From an uncultured Kineothrix sp. (GTDB taxonomy: Bacteria > Bacillota > Clostridia > Lachnospirales > Lachnospiraceae): 64,000 bases of DNA. Every line of letters begins with the position of its first letter. Position 1 is the stretch's first letter. Positions 23,400 to 31,654 of this stretch are shown here, piece by piece. A model generated the notes under the pieces. The model saw only the letters and a program-made list of their open reading frames with translations, was not told the DNA's origin and did not search any database. The DNA lies in NCBI GenBank assembly GCA_910588855.1, contig CAJUSR010000011.1:1-64000 (forward strand), given 5' to 3'. Both the position numbers and the translations under genes were made by a program.

Positions 23400-25937
23400 A
23401 TGAAAAAAACGATAATAAAATGTTGTTATCTTGCAGCAGTATTTATTATCTCGCTGTTTATTGTCAGCGCGGTAGTGAACCAGGGAAATACGGATATGAC
23501 GATGGAAATGGGATCGGCCACTTTTCCGATTGTCCATATGTATGTAGGAGGGGAGGAAGTAAACAGCCTTCATGGGTATAAAGAGGCTATGGAGTGCAGT
23601 TATCAGAGGGATTGCATTACACCTCTTGGATTAGGACGGAAAGTAAGCATTCAGGTAGATAAATATGGGCAGGAGATTGAGGGCATAACATTTGAAGTCA
23701 GAAGCATTGACGGGGAACGGTTGGTAGAAAATACAAAGATTACTGTGTATGAGGAGACGGAGAATGTTATCCGCGCTGATTTTAACGTAAAGGATTTGAT
23801 CGATGCGGATACGGAGTATATGCTTGTGCTGCTTTTGGAAAACGAATGGGGCCAGACAATCCGTTATTATACGAGAATCATCCAGACAGAAAACTATTTT
23901 GTGGAAGAAAAGCTGGACTATGTCTTAGATTTCCACCACAGGACTTTTGATAAAGAAGCGGCAAAAGAACTGACAAAGTATTTGGAATCTAATGAGGATG
24001 GGGATAATACTACATTCAGCAAAGTGACAATCCACAGCAGCTTTCATCAGGTGACATGGGGGGATTTAAAGGTAAGTAAGCTGACAGAGCCGCATGTGAC
24101 GATAAAGGAAATGGCATCCCAGACAGGCTCGTTGGAATTGGATTACATGGTTTCTTTGCAGGACGGGCGGATGGACGGACTCTATAATGTAAAGGAATTT
24201 TATAGGGTAAGGTACACGCCGGATCGGATTTATCTGCTGGATTTTGAGCGGACAATGAAACAGGTCTTTGATGAAACGGGGGAAGTATTTGCTAACAATA
24301 AAATTGAATTAGGGATTACTTTGGAAGAAGATATTCAGCTTATGGAAAGCGATGGGGGCAATGTGCTTGCTTTTACCGATGGCCAGAGGATATTTTCTTA
24401 TAATGCGGCGGATAATAAGTTTTCCACATTATTTAGTTTTTATGATGGGAATTATGAAGACGAACGGGCCTGCTGGCAGAAGCACGGGGTAAAAATTCTG
24501 GATGTGGATGAAACAGGCAATGTACAGTTTATCGTTTATGGATATATGAACCGGGGAAAACACGAAGGGGAAGTGGGGATTTCGGTATATTATTTTAATG
24601 GGCTAATGAACACGGTGGAAGAGCTGCTTTATGTGCCGGGGAACAGCTCATATGAGGTGCTTCGTGCGGAATTGGAGGAGCTGGCATATATCAACAGGGC
24701 GGAAGCTTTCTTTTTCATGCATGATAGTACCGTATACGCGGTAGATTTGGCAAGCCGGACTTGTGAGACAATGGTCACTGGTTTGAGGGAAGGGAGCTAT
24801 AAGGTATCGGAAAGCAACCGTATGATTGTATGGCAGACAGGGGATAATTTATATAACAGCAAGAGCTTGGCACTTATGAATTTGAATACAAAAGAAAAAA
24901 AGGAGATTAAGGCCGGAAGCGGGGAATATATTGCGCCCTTAGGATTTATGGACGAGGATATGATTTATGGGGTAGCGCGTGCGGAAGATGTGGTAAGGGA
25001 CAATACCGGGAGTATTGTTTTTCCGATGTACCGTGTCAGAATACAGAATGAGAACGGAGAAGTGCTGAAAAATTATACGGAGTCAGGAATTTATGTAGTC
25101 GGAAGTGAGATTCAGGATAATCAAATTAATTTATTCCGCTTAAGGAAAGAGGAAGAGGGCGGAAACTATGTGGAGGTTGAAAACGACCAGATTGTAAATA
25201 CGAAGGTTGAATCGGACGGAAGCAATACATTGGAAACGGTGGCTGTGGATACTTATGGGAAAATCATGCAGATAGCCGTGAAAAGCTCTATTGAGGCAAA
25301 TACGGTAAAAAGATTGGTTCCCAAAGAGGTTTTGTTTGAAGGAGGAAGAGAAATCGCCCTGCAAAAAGAAGATGCCGGGATACCCCGGTATTATGTCTAT
25401 GGGAAAGAAGGAGTGGAAGGGATTTTTGCGGACGAAGGCAATGCAATTAATAAAGCTTATGATTTATCCGGAATTGTGGTAGACGAGAAAGGGGCTTATG
25501 TCTGGATCAGAGGAAACCGTGCCGTGAAAAATCAAATTATGGCGATAAAGGGCGCTCCGATTACGGAAGAGAAAAATAGTCTGGCTGTTTGCCTCGATAC
25601 GATGCTCCAGTATGAAGGTATTATGAGGAATACCGAATATATGCTAAACCGGGGCGAGACAATCGTAGAAATTCTGGAAGAAAACCTGGAAAATGCCAGA
25701 GTGCTTGATTTGAGCGGATGTAGCCTGGATGCTATTTTGTATTATATCAATAAGGATATTCCGGTGCTGGCCTGCCTGAGTGACGGGAATGCAGTTTTGA
25801 TTATAGGGTTTAATGAACTGAATACGGTTTTAATGGATCCATTGACAGGAGGCGTTCCTTTTAAAAAGGGGATGAATGATTCTACCCAGATGTTTGCGGA
25901 AAACGGTAACCGGTTTATCACATATATGAAGGAATAG
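23400..25937 (+). CDS. Exported protein with degenerate papain-like (C39-like) C-terminal domain
   Basis: An 845-residue protein with an uncleaved-type membrane segment (about 5-25), a long beta-rich extracytoplasmic region (about 35-700) and a C-terminal domain (about 715-845) resembling bacterial C39-like cysteine peptidases. The likely catalytic Cys731 (SLAVCLDTMLQYEG) and Asp813 (VLMDPLTGG) are present. The position of the catalytic histidine (family pattern GHAVxxxGY) is Asn797 (DGNAVLIIGF), so it is probably not an active protease. The methyltransferase gene lies 12 bases upstream and a 27-codon ORF 36 bases downstream. Clostridial relatives occur as lone envelope proteins. A binding or chaperone role is inferred. 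Confidence 0.65.
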   Translation: MKKTIIKCCYLAAVFIISLFIVSAVVNQGNTDMTMEMGSATFPIVHMYVGGEEVNSLHGYKEAMECSYQRDCITPLGLGRKVSIQVDKYGQEIEGITFEVRSIDGERLVENTKITVYEETENVIRADFNVKDLIDADTEYMLVLLLENEWGQTIRYYTRIIQTENYFVEEKLDYVLDFHHRTFDKEAAKELTKYLESNEDGDNTTFSKVTIHSSFHQVTWGDLKVSKLTEPHVTIKEMASQTGSLELDYMVSLQDGRMDGLYNVKEFYRVRYTPDRIYLLDFERTMKQVFDETGEVFANNKIELGITLEEDIQLMESDGGNVLAFTDGQRIFSYNAADNKFSTLFSFYDGNYEDERACWQKHGVKILDVDETGNVQFIVYGYMNRGKHEGEVGISVYYFNGLMNTVEELLYVPGNSSYEVLRAELEELAYINRAEAFFFMHDSTVYAVDLASRTCETMVTGLREGSYKVSESNRMIVWQTGDNLYNSKSLALMNLNTKEKKEIKAGSGEYIAPLGFMDEDMIYGVARAEDVVRDNTGSIVFPMYRVRIQNENGEVLKNYTESGIYVVGSEIQDNQINLFRLRKEEEGGNYVEVENDQIVNTKVESDGSNTLETVAVDTYGKIMQIAVKSSIEANTVKRLVPKEVLFEGGREIALQKEDAGIPRYYVYGKEGVEGIFADEGNAINKAYDLSGIVVDEKGAYVWIRGNRAVKNQIMAIKGAPITEEKNSLAVCLDTMLQYEGIMRNTEYMLNRGETIVEILEENLENARVLDLSGCSLDAILYYINKDIPVLACLSDGNAVLIIGFNELNTVLMDPLTGGVPFKKGMNDSTQMFAENGNRFITYMKE

Positions 25938-25973
25938 CATTGCGGCAAAGCGTGTCGTATAAGGAGGGATAAA

Positions 25974-26057
25974 ATGGCAGCCCAGGGTGGGATTGCATTG
26001 GCAGGATACATTGTATGGGGTGTGGAATGCAGTAATTATGCGGTTTGCAACCAATAG
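25974..26057 (+). CDS. Small ORF of 27 codons with strong ribosome binding site
   Basis: ATG at 25974 is preceded by AAGGAGGG, with six bases between, one of the best ribosome binding sites in the region. The peptide has a hydrophobic middle (GGIALAGYIVWGV) and a polar end with two cysteines (ECSNYAVCNQ). It contains a Gly-Gly pair at residues 5-6. It follows the degenerate C39-like gene by 36 bases in the same direction and precedes the XRE regulator by 85 bases. No family recognised. It may be a membrane peptide, a secreted peptide or a fortuitous ORF. Confidence 0.4.
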   Translation: MAAQGGIALAGYIVWGVECSNYAVCNQ

Positions 26058-26142
26058 TTGCGGGGATTCAAACTAAAGTTGGTGGTGTGGGGAAAGCGGA
26101 ATTTCTATAATAAGGGCACTAAACAGGAAAAGGAGAAGGGGT

Positions 26143-27093
26143 ATGAATATTGAAATAGCAAACCGGTTGGTCAACTTGCGTAAAAGCAATTACCTGTCTC
26201 AGGAAGCATTGGCTGAGAAATTAGGGATTAGCCGCCAGGCAGTGAGCAAGTGGGAAAGAGCGGAAGCATCACCAGATACGGATAATTTGATTCAGTTGGC
26301 AAAATTGTATCATGTATCTTTGGATGAATTGCTGATGCTTCATGAGGAAGAACCGGCAGCCAGAAATGAGGAAGAAGATACGCTTGCGGGCGGAAGCGAG
26401 GGGGAAGATGTACAGGAAGGCGGAAGCGGCAGGAAAAATACGCAGGCAGACGGAAATGACAGAAAGGATGTACTGGAAGGCGGAAGCGACAGGAAAAACG
26501 TGCCGGTAGGCGAAAATGACAGGGAAGACATGTGGACGGGCGGAGAATCCGATGAAGATATTATGCCGGAAAAAGGCATGAATGAGGAAAAGGAAAGAAA
26601 GGAAAGGGAAAACGAAGAAGAATGTGTGGACGTAGGTTTGGAGGGCGTACATATAAAAGACAGGGATGGCAGTGAAGTCCATATCGGATGGAACGGGATT
26701 CATGTGGACGACAAGGAAAAAGGGGATAATGTACATATTGATAAAAAAGGCGTTTATGTAAACGGAAAAAAATACGATGGATACAGCATTTTTTTTGGAA
26801 ATTTTCCATTTGCAGCGTTGATTTGTATCTTATATGTTATTATCGGAACTTTGTTTCAGGCATGGCATCCGGGATGGCTTTTATTTTTGCTGATTCCGTT
26901 GTGGTATAGTTTTGTCAGTGCGGTAAAGCATGAGAATGCTAATTTGTTTGCTTATCCGGTATTGGCAACTTTACTGTTTTTAAGCGCAGGGTTTTTCTGG
27001 GGGATATGGCATCCGGGATGGATAATTTTTTTGACGATTCCTCTTTACTATACCCTAATTCCGTATTTTGTGGGGGAGGAGGATAAAGATTGA
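26143..27093 (+). CDS. XRE-family regulator with C-terminal membrane domain
   Basis: A 316-residue protein. Residues 5-62 form a Cro/C1-type helix-turn-helix (NLRKSNYLSQEALAEKLGISRQAVSKWERAEASPD). Residues about 70-150 are a low-complexity acidic linker made of six imperfect ten-residue repeats. A short beta segment with alternating VHI motifs follows (about 170-210). Four membrane helices (about 215-310) contain two near-identical (Q/I)(A/W)WHPGW turns. The next gene, encoding a DUF4097 protein, overlaps it by four bases, so the pair is translationally coupled. Membrane-tethered XRE/DUF4097 pairs are frequent in Clostridia and may act as envelope sensors with their own regulator. GGAGAAGGGG precedes the ATG. 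Confidence 0.82.
   Translation: MNIEIANRLVNLRKSNYLSQEALAEKLGISRQAVSKWERAEASPDTDNLIQLAKLYHVSLDELLMLHEEEPAARNEEEDTLAGGSEGEDVQEGGSGRKNTQADGNDRKDVLEGGSDRKNVPVGENDREDMWTGGESDEDIMPEKGMNEEKERKERENEEECVDVGLEGVHIKDRDGSEVHIGWNGIHVDDKEKGDNVHIDKKGVYVNGKKYDGYSIFFGNFPFAALICILYVIIGTLFQAWHPGWLLFLLIPLWYSFVSAVKHENANLFAYPVLATLLFLSAGFFWGIWHPGWIIFLTIPLYYTLIPYFVGEEDKD
26380..26560 (+). repeat. In-frame imperfect 30-base repeats in the XRE gene
   Basis: Six units encode ten residues each around the pattern (E)GG(S/N)DRK(N/D)V. They sit between the DNA-binding and membrane domains and probably act as a flexible linker. Copy number may vary between strains. Confidence 0.6.
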
Positions 27094-28046
27094 ATAAAAT
27101 AACAGCAGGTTTTGCAGTATTTGCAGGCGCTGCCCTAGCCATTTGTTTCGGAGCAGCCCAATATGCCAAAGGATATTATTATGAAGGGGGAAGCATGGAT
27201 ATAGGATTTGGCAAAACCAAGTTAAGCAATACACAGGAGTTTTTGGCAGACGATATAAAAAATATCTATATAGAATATAAATCCCAGAATATTTATTTTT
27301 ATAAGGGGGAAGGGAATAAAATCGTTATAAAGGAATACCTGGGGGATGGCAAAAAAGGGGATATGGTTGCAAAAGGGGATACATTATCTGTGATGAGGGC
27401 GGAAGGTACCATATCTATTTTTTCTTTTCATTTTGCGGAGGAAAAAGTGGAAATTTTTCTTCCGGAAGATTATCACGGCTGTATAAAGGTGTCGTCTTCC
27501 AGCGGCAATATCAAGACAAGGGATGCTTTAGAACTAAGTGTATTCGCAGCAGGTTCCAAAAGCGGCAACATATCCTGTGCTGAAGTTACGGCGGAGGAGA
27601 TTGTGGCATCGGCAAGCAGCGGCAGCGTGGTATTCCAAAAGGCACAGGGAAACAGGAGGATTATGACTTCCAGCGGAAGCATCAACGTAAAAGGTGGAGA
27701 GGGAAACACGGCAGTATCTTCTAAAAGTGGGAACATAACTATAATGGATGCTGCGGGAAAGTTGGATGCATCTGCTTCCAGCGGCAGCGTGAAAGTAGAG
27801 TTTGTCCGGGCGGAAGAGGATATTAATATAGAAACTTCCAGCGGAAATATCCGCCTGAATCTTTTGAAAAACAGCGCATTTAAATATGAAGGGAAATCAT
27901 CCAGCGGAATAATACGTACGGATTTTGATGATAAGCTGACGTTTAATGATAAAAGGAATGCAGCAAAGGGAAGCTATGGAGAAGATTCAAACATATGTAT
28001 CCGTACAACGGCTTCCAGCGGCAGTACGCGTATTACTTTGAAATAA
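27090..28046 (+). CDS. DUF4097 beta-strand repeat protein, membrane-anchored
   Basis: A 318-residue protein with an N-terminal membrane segment (about 5-25) and a DUF4097 parallel-beta domain (about 55-318) built from repeated (S/A)SSG(S/N)I/V motifs at roughly 20-residue intervals. It starts at TTG, preceded by GGAGGAGG, in the overlap TTGA with the stop of the XRE gene. Family members are thought to be extracytoplasmic scaffold or sensor proteins. The tight coupling to a membrane-bound XRE regulator suggests a two-gene signalling unit. Function not established. Confidence 0.85.
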   Translation: MNKITAGFAVFAGAALAICFGAAQYAKGYYYEGGSMDIGFGKTKLSNTQEFLADDIKNIYIEYKSQNIYFYKGEGNKIVIKEYLGDGKKGDMVAKGDTLSVMRAEGTISIFSFHFAEEKVEIFLPEDYHGCIKVSSSSGNIKTRDALELSVFAAGSKSGNISCAEVTAEEIVASASSGSVVFQKAQGNRRIMTSSGSINVKGGEGNTAVSSKSGNITIMDAAGKLDASASSGSVKVEFVRAEEDINIETSSGNIRLNLLKNSAFKYEGKSSSGIIRTDFDDKLTFNDKRNAAKGSYGEDSNICIRTTASSGSTRITLK

Positions 28047-28130
28047 ATAGATAAGAAAAGGGAAAATACCGCTTCCGGAAGGAGTTTTGGCACCCATAGC
28101 GGCATATTTCCTCTGCATGAGGCTACGCAT

Positions 28131-28169
28131 AAAAAAAGCTGTCCGGCAATTTTGCCCGACAGTTTTTTT
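28131..28169. terminator. Intrinsic terminator after the DUF4097 gene
   Basis: CTGTCCGGCA (28139-28148) pairs with TGCCCGACAG (28153-28162) with one mismatch. It is flanked by seven A upstream and seven T downstream, so it can act in both directions. It continues directly into ACTATATAGGAAAGT, the sequence that follows the T-run in the interspersed repeat family, which marks it as a diverged fourth member. Confidence 0.85.
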
Positions 28170-28254
28170 ACTATATAGGAAAGTTCTCCGAATTTCCCAT
28201 ATGGTAAAAAAATTATCGCACTGTGACGGAGGGGAAGCATGTCGATGTCGCGAC

Positions 28255-28353
28255 CCGCCGCAGGCGGAGAATCCTGCAAGCAGGATTCTTTTTTACTTTA
28301 TAGGAAATTCCTTCGCCAGAAGGAAATAAATTGATGAAGTGTCGAAGACACTT
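28255..28353 (+). repeat. Interspersed palindromic repeat, copy 1
   Basis: Four hairpins in series: CCGCC/GGCGG (28255-28267); GAATCCTGC-AA-GCAGGATTC followed by T-run (28269-28294); TTCCTTC-GCCA-GAAGGAA (28308-28325); AAGTGTC-GAA-GACACTT (28337-28353). The same order recurs at 53854-53985 and 63719-63841. The third stem has T-A here where the other copies have G-C, a compensatory change. Together with the terminator at 28131-28169 it fills the 329-base gap between the DUF4097 gene and the NSS symporter gene; nothing else is visible in that gap. Confidence 0.8.
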
Positions 28354-28375
28354 TTTGATATCATTTGAAAGGGTT

Positions 28376-29773
28376 TTATAATGTAATCCAGCCAAATACA
28401 TTTGCGATGGAGCTGATAAGTATAATCCCGATGCAAAGAGGAGCCAGATATTTCATAAAGAAATAATATAATTTTTTTCGCTTAAATGCCGAAGACTGTT
28501 CCACTTCTTTGGAAATGGCATCTAAGCCGGCCACACGGGTAATAAGGAAACAAGTCGCCAAGGCTGCCAGTGGCATCATAACGGAATTTGTTAAAAAATC
28601 AAAAAAGTCTAAAATGGTCATTCCAAGGATGGAAATAAAGCCAAGGACGCTGAAACCGAGAGCCGAAGCGGAACCCAGGACAACGATAATCAAGCCCATA
28701 AGCAGGCTGCATTTTTTGCGGCTCCACCCAAGCTGGTCTTCAAATGTGGATACACCTGTTTCCGTAAGGGAAATGGCGCTGGTAAGCGCAGCGAAAAGTA
28801 CCAAAAGGAAAAATACAATACCGACGATTTTCCCCATACCCATACTTGCAAATACTTTCGGAAGAGTGATAAACATTAGGGAAGGGCCTGCCTTCAAGGT
28901 ATCCGGGTCGCCGCCGGAAAATGCAAAGACGGCAGGGATAATCATTAAGCCGGCAAGCATAGCGATAGCGGTATCGAATATCTCCACTTGAGAAGTGGAT
29001 TGTTCGATATCAACGTCTTTTTTGATATAGGAGCCATAAGTGTATAAAATCCCCATAGCGATGGACAGGGAATAAAACATTTGCCCCATCGCGGCAACAA
29101 CCGTCATCCATGAGAAATTCTTAAAGTTAGGGATTAAAAAGTATTTTACCCCTTCTAATGCGCCGGGGCGGGTAACGGAATAGGCAGCTACGAAGACAGC
29201 CAGCACTACCAGTATAGGCATCATAATTTTGGAAACGCGTTCGATACCTTGCTTTACGCCTGCCAGAATGACAAAAATAACAAACGCGCTGAAAATGATA
29301 AGCCATAGTTCCACGCTGCCGCCGGAAGAAATAAATCCGGTAAAGTAGGAATCGTCAGCTAAGGTCGAAACACTGCCTGTTATATATTCAAAAAGATATT
29401 TGGTTACCCAGCCGCCGATAACACAATAATAAGGTACAATCAGCATAGGGATAACAGCATTGACCCAGCCGCCGAATTGAAAAGGGAAGCTTTTCCCAAA
29501 AGCATGGAAAGCGCCTACCGGGCTTTTCTTCGTCATCCTGCCCAAGGCAGTTTCGGAAATAATCAATGCATATCCAAACGTGAGCATCAGAATTAGATAG
29601 ACAAGTAAGAAAATGCCGCCTCCGTATTTGGCAGCAAGATAAGGAAAACGCCATATATTCCCAAGGCCTACTGCAGAGCCTGCAACGGCAAGGACATACC
29701 CCATTTTGCCCGAAAAGCTGCTTCTGGATTTGGCATGATGGGGCGGATGCCCTGTGGATACTGTTTCTTTCAT
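28376..29773 (-). CDS. Sodium-dependent symporter, NSS/SNF family
   Basis: A 465-residue transporter of the neurotransmitter:sodium symporter family, importing amino acids or related amines with sodium. The signature first helix with its unwound sodium/substrate site is YVLAVAGSAVGLGNIWRFPY (about 27-46), and about 11-12 hydrophobic helices follow. A short His/Ser-rich N-terminus precedes the fold. GGAGG lies eight bases before the ATG. Single gene between intergenic palindromes and queT. Sodium use fits the predicted sodium-type ATP synthase. The substrate cannot be assigned. Confidence 0.93.
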   Translation of the reverse strand: MKETVSTGHPPHHAKSRSSFSGKMGYVLAVAGSAVGLGNIWRFPYLAAKYGGGIFLLVYLILMLTFGYALIISETALGRMTKKSPVGAFHAFGKSFPFQFGGWVNAVIPMLIVPYYCVIGGWVTKYLFEYITGSVSTLADDSYFTGFISSGGSVELWLIIFSAFVIFVILAGVKQGIERVSKIMMPILVVLAVFVAAYSVTRPGALEGVKYFLIPNFKNFSWMTVVAAMGQMFYSLSIAMGILYTYGSYIKKDVDIEQSTSQVEIFDTAIAMLAGLMIIPAVFAFSGGDPDTLKAGPSLMFITLPKVFASMGMGKIVGIVFFLLVLFAALTSAISLTETGVSTFEDQLGWSRKKCSLLMGLIIVVLGSASALGFSVLGFISILGMTILDFFDFLTNSVMMPLAALATCFLITRVAGLDAISKEVEQSSAFKRKKLYYFFMKYLAPLCIGIILISSIANVFGWITL

Positions 29774-29872
29774 ACTATATTTCCTCCAATCATAAGACTA
29801 TTCTATGATATTACCATTGACAGGCTGTACAATCAAGTGGAAATGAGGAAATCTAATAATGCCAATAATGGA

Positions 29873-29917
29873 GCAGGGCCGCAAAGGAAATGACAAAAGG
29901 TTCCTTTGTGGCCCTGC
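29873..29917. terminator. Long hairpin between queT and the NSS gene
   Basis: A 17-base stem (29873-29889 with 29901-29917, one G-T pair) and an 11-base loop. It lies 23 bases beyond the queT stop on the minus strand. A T-run is lacking on that strand, so it may be a weak terminator or a processing/stability hairpin. Confidence 0.5.
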
Positions 29918-29939
29918 ATGTAAAACGGTTTTTAAAAAG

Positions 29940-30467
29940 TTATTTGGCAAAAAGCCGCGCCTTATATTTTTCGAGGGTAAATAAAAGCATCATCCCCAGA
30001 ATGCCGCATGATATAACTTCACCGGCTGTTACGGTAAGGAAAGAAAACCATAGTGGACGTATACCATAAGCATATAGAAGGATAAAAGGAACAATAATCA
30101 TATTAGAAATAATGGGCGGAATGGGAGCCAGCCATTTGAATTTGCGCAGTTTATAAGTAAATACGGCGCCGATAAGAGTAGCAATGCTGCCAAAAATAAT
30201 ATCGGGGATTGCGCATCCTGTCAGGATATTACTAAGCAGGCATCCGATAAACAGCCCAGGTATGGCGGCAGGGGTAAAATAAGGAAGAATGGTAAGTGCT
30301 TCGGAAAAACGGACTTGTATAGCATAGTTGGCGAGCCCAAGGGCATTAGCTATAAAAGTAAGCACAACATAGAGCGCAGCAATCATGGCTGCCTGGACAA
30401 TAGTAGTTACAGAATAAGACCAAACTGTCTTTGTAGGAATGGCCTTACCATAAGATTGATTTTTCAT
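29940..30467 (-). CDS. queT: QueT-family queuosine precursor transporter
   Basis: About 175 residues with five or six membrane helices (start at the ATG 30467, preceded by AAAGGAG; the open frame extends 13 codons further into the leader). Motifs VRFSEALTILPYFTPAAIPGLFIGCLLSN and PDIIFGSIATLIGA are those of the QueT/DUF988 family. These are proposed substrate-binding (ECF-type) transporters for preQ0/preQ1 or related queuosine precursors. Family genes are often controlled by preQ1 riboswitches, and a pseudoknot of that type lies directly upstream here. Single gene with its own promoter. Confidence 0.9.
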   Translation of the reverse strand: MKNQSYGKAIPTKTVWSYSVTTIVQAAMIAALYVVLTFIANALGLANYAIQVRFSEALTILPYFTPAAIPGLFIGCLLSNILTGCAIPDIIFGSIATLIGAVFTYKLRKFKWLAPIPPIISNMIIVPFILLYAYGIRPLWFSFLTVTAGEVISCGILGMMLLFTLEKYKARLFAK

Positions 30468-30475
30468 ATTTTTTT

Positions 30476-30515
30476 CTCCTTTAGTTTTGTTTAACAGAAC
30501 CACCAATGGCCCTGT
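30476..30515 (-). promoter_or_regulatory. Candidate preQ1-I-type riboswitch before queT
   Basis: Read on the minus strand, ACAGGG pairs with TTCTGT (30515-30510 with 30499-30494). Within the enclosed loop, TTGGT (30506-30502) pairs with ACTAA (30485-30481), forming an H-type pseudoknot. The joining strand is A-rich (TAAACAAA), and the ribosome binding site follows immediately. The tail resembles the A-rich tail of known preQ1-I elements. A larger hairpin, CGTCAG/CTGACG, precedes it (30540-30517). Assignment is by eye and by the gene controlled; covariance scoring was not possible. Confidence 0.55.
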
Positions 30516-30587
30516 CCGTCAGGAAGGTCTCGAACTGACGTTGTATATTCGGAAAAACCTTGACTTTATGGGATTTTCCAAAACTCT

Positions 30588-30615
30588 ATTATACAGGGAA
30601 TTGGGGAAAAGTCAA
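30588..30615 (-). promoter_or_regulatory. Promoter of queT
   Basis: On the minus strand TTGACT (30615-30610), 16 bases, TATAAT (30593-30588). It predicts a leader of about 115 bases before the queT ATG, enough for a riboswitch. Confidence 0.6.
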
Positions 30616-30692
30616 GTCTTGGCCCGGCTTTTCCCGGAGAATATTTTTTTGCCCTATGCTGCCGTTTCCGTTATGGGGGTATACCACATAAT

Positions 30693-31628
30693 TCATTTCC
30701 GAATCCCATCCAGGATCTCTGCCGGTATCTCAAATTCTACAGTTCCCATATACATCGGCGCCACATCACCCTCATTAAAACCGATAACTACATTGCCCTG
30801 CTCATTTAGGTAGAAAGATGTCTCATCTGTAATTGCCTTAAAATTCCACTCTTCTATCTCATCATTCAGCCAGTAATAAACATTTTCGTCGGCATCCATC
30901 TGTTCTTTCATCTGGAGTTTGATGTTTTCGCTGATTGGCGTAATATAGTCTGCCCCTTCTTTGAAAATATCTTTTAATTTTAACCGCTCACCTGTATGAA
31001 GATCAATTGTGTAAAAATAATTCCATTCATATCCGCTGCCGGCGCCTTGATAACAGATTAGTTTCAAGGTAAAATATTCAGGTGTTGTCGTAATCACCTC
31101 ACTTTTCACAACAATATCCTGATAGCCCCATTCATTTTTCAAGTTTGCTTCAAATTCTTTTATCAGGTTGTCTGTAATTGCCTGAATTTCAGCATTGATT
31201 TCCGCTGTCGTGCGGTTTAGGTTTTCCTGTAGAGTGTCGTGCCCAGCCTGTGGCTCCGGCTTTATTTCCGGAACCTCAATATCCGCCATATTCCGGTCTG
31301 TCTCATACTCATAATCGCGGAATGTAACCACTTTCACCAGTTCTCCGATGATTGGTATCTGCTCCATTGCATGTGCAATTATGCCCGATGTGTTGGGCAA
31401 TATAATGAAAATGCCAATCACTGCGGCAGTGGAGACAGCCACAAACCTTATATTTCCTGTTTGTTTTTGCTTTTTAGAATCTATTTGCTTCGCATCCTTT
31501 ATTTTTTGATGCAGTTGTTTTGTCTGTTCGTATGTCATCTCATGTTTATGATATTCTTTTTTTAATCCCTGTAATTTTTTTTCCAGCAAAACAATTTGTT
31601 CGTCTGTTTCATATACTTTATCATTCAT
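30693..31628 (-). CDS. RsiV-like anti-sigma factor (DUF3298)
   Basis: About 311 residues. The cytoplasmic N-terminus (1-60) is helical and charged and would hold the sigma factor. A membrane segment (about 63-85) follows, and an extracellular DUF3298/RsiV-type domain (about 150-310) contains YFTLKLICYQGAGSGYEWNYFYTIDLHTGERLKLKDIF and FYLNEQGNVVIGFNEGDVAP. In Bacillus, RsiV binds lysozyme and is then cleaved to free SigV. The ATG at 31628 is six bases beyond GGAGG; the earlier ATG (31634) is too close. The gene directly follows the ECF sigma gene, the standard sigma/anti-sigma pair. Ligand here is inferred from the family. Confidence 0.82.
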   Translation of the reverse strand: MNDKVYETDEQIVLLEKKLQGLKKEYHKHEMTYEQTKQLHQKIKDAKQIDSKKQKQTGNIRFVAVSTAAVIGIFIILPNTSGIIAHAMEQIPIIGELVKVVTFRDYEYETDRNMADIEVPEIKPEPQAGHDTLQENLNRTTAEINAEIQAITDNLIKEFEANLKNEWGYQDIVVKSEVITTTPEYFTLKLICYQGAGSGYEWNYFYTIDLHTGERLKLKDIFKEGADYITPISENIKLQMKEQMDADENVYYWLNDEIEEWNFKAITDETSFYLNEQGNVVIGFNEGDVAPMYMGTVEFEIPAEILDGIRK

Positions 31629-31654
31629 ATTCATCCTCCATTATCATTTTTTAT

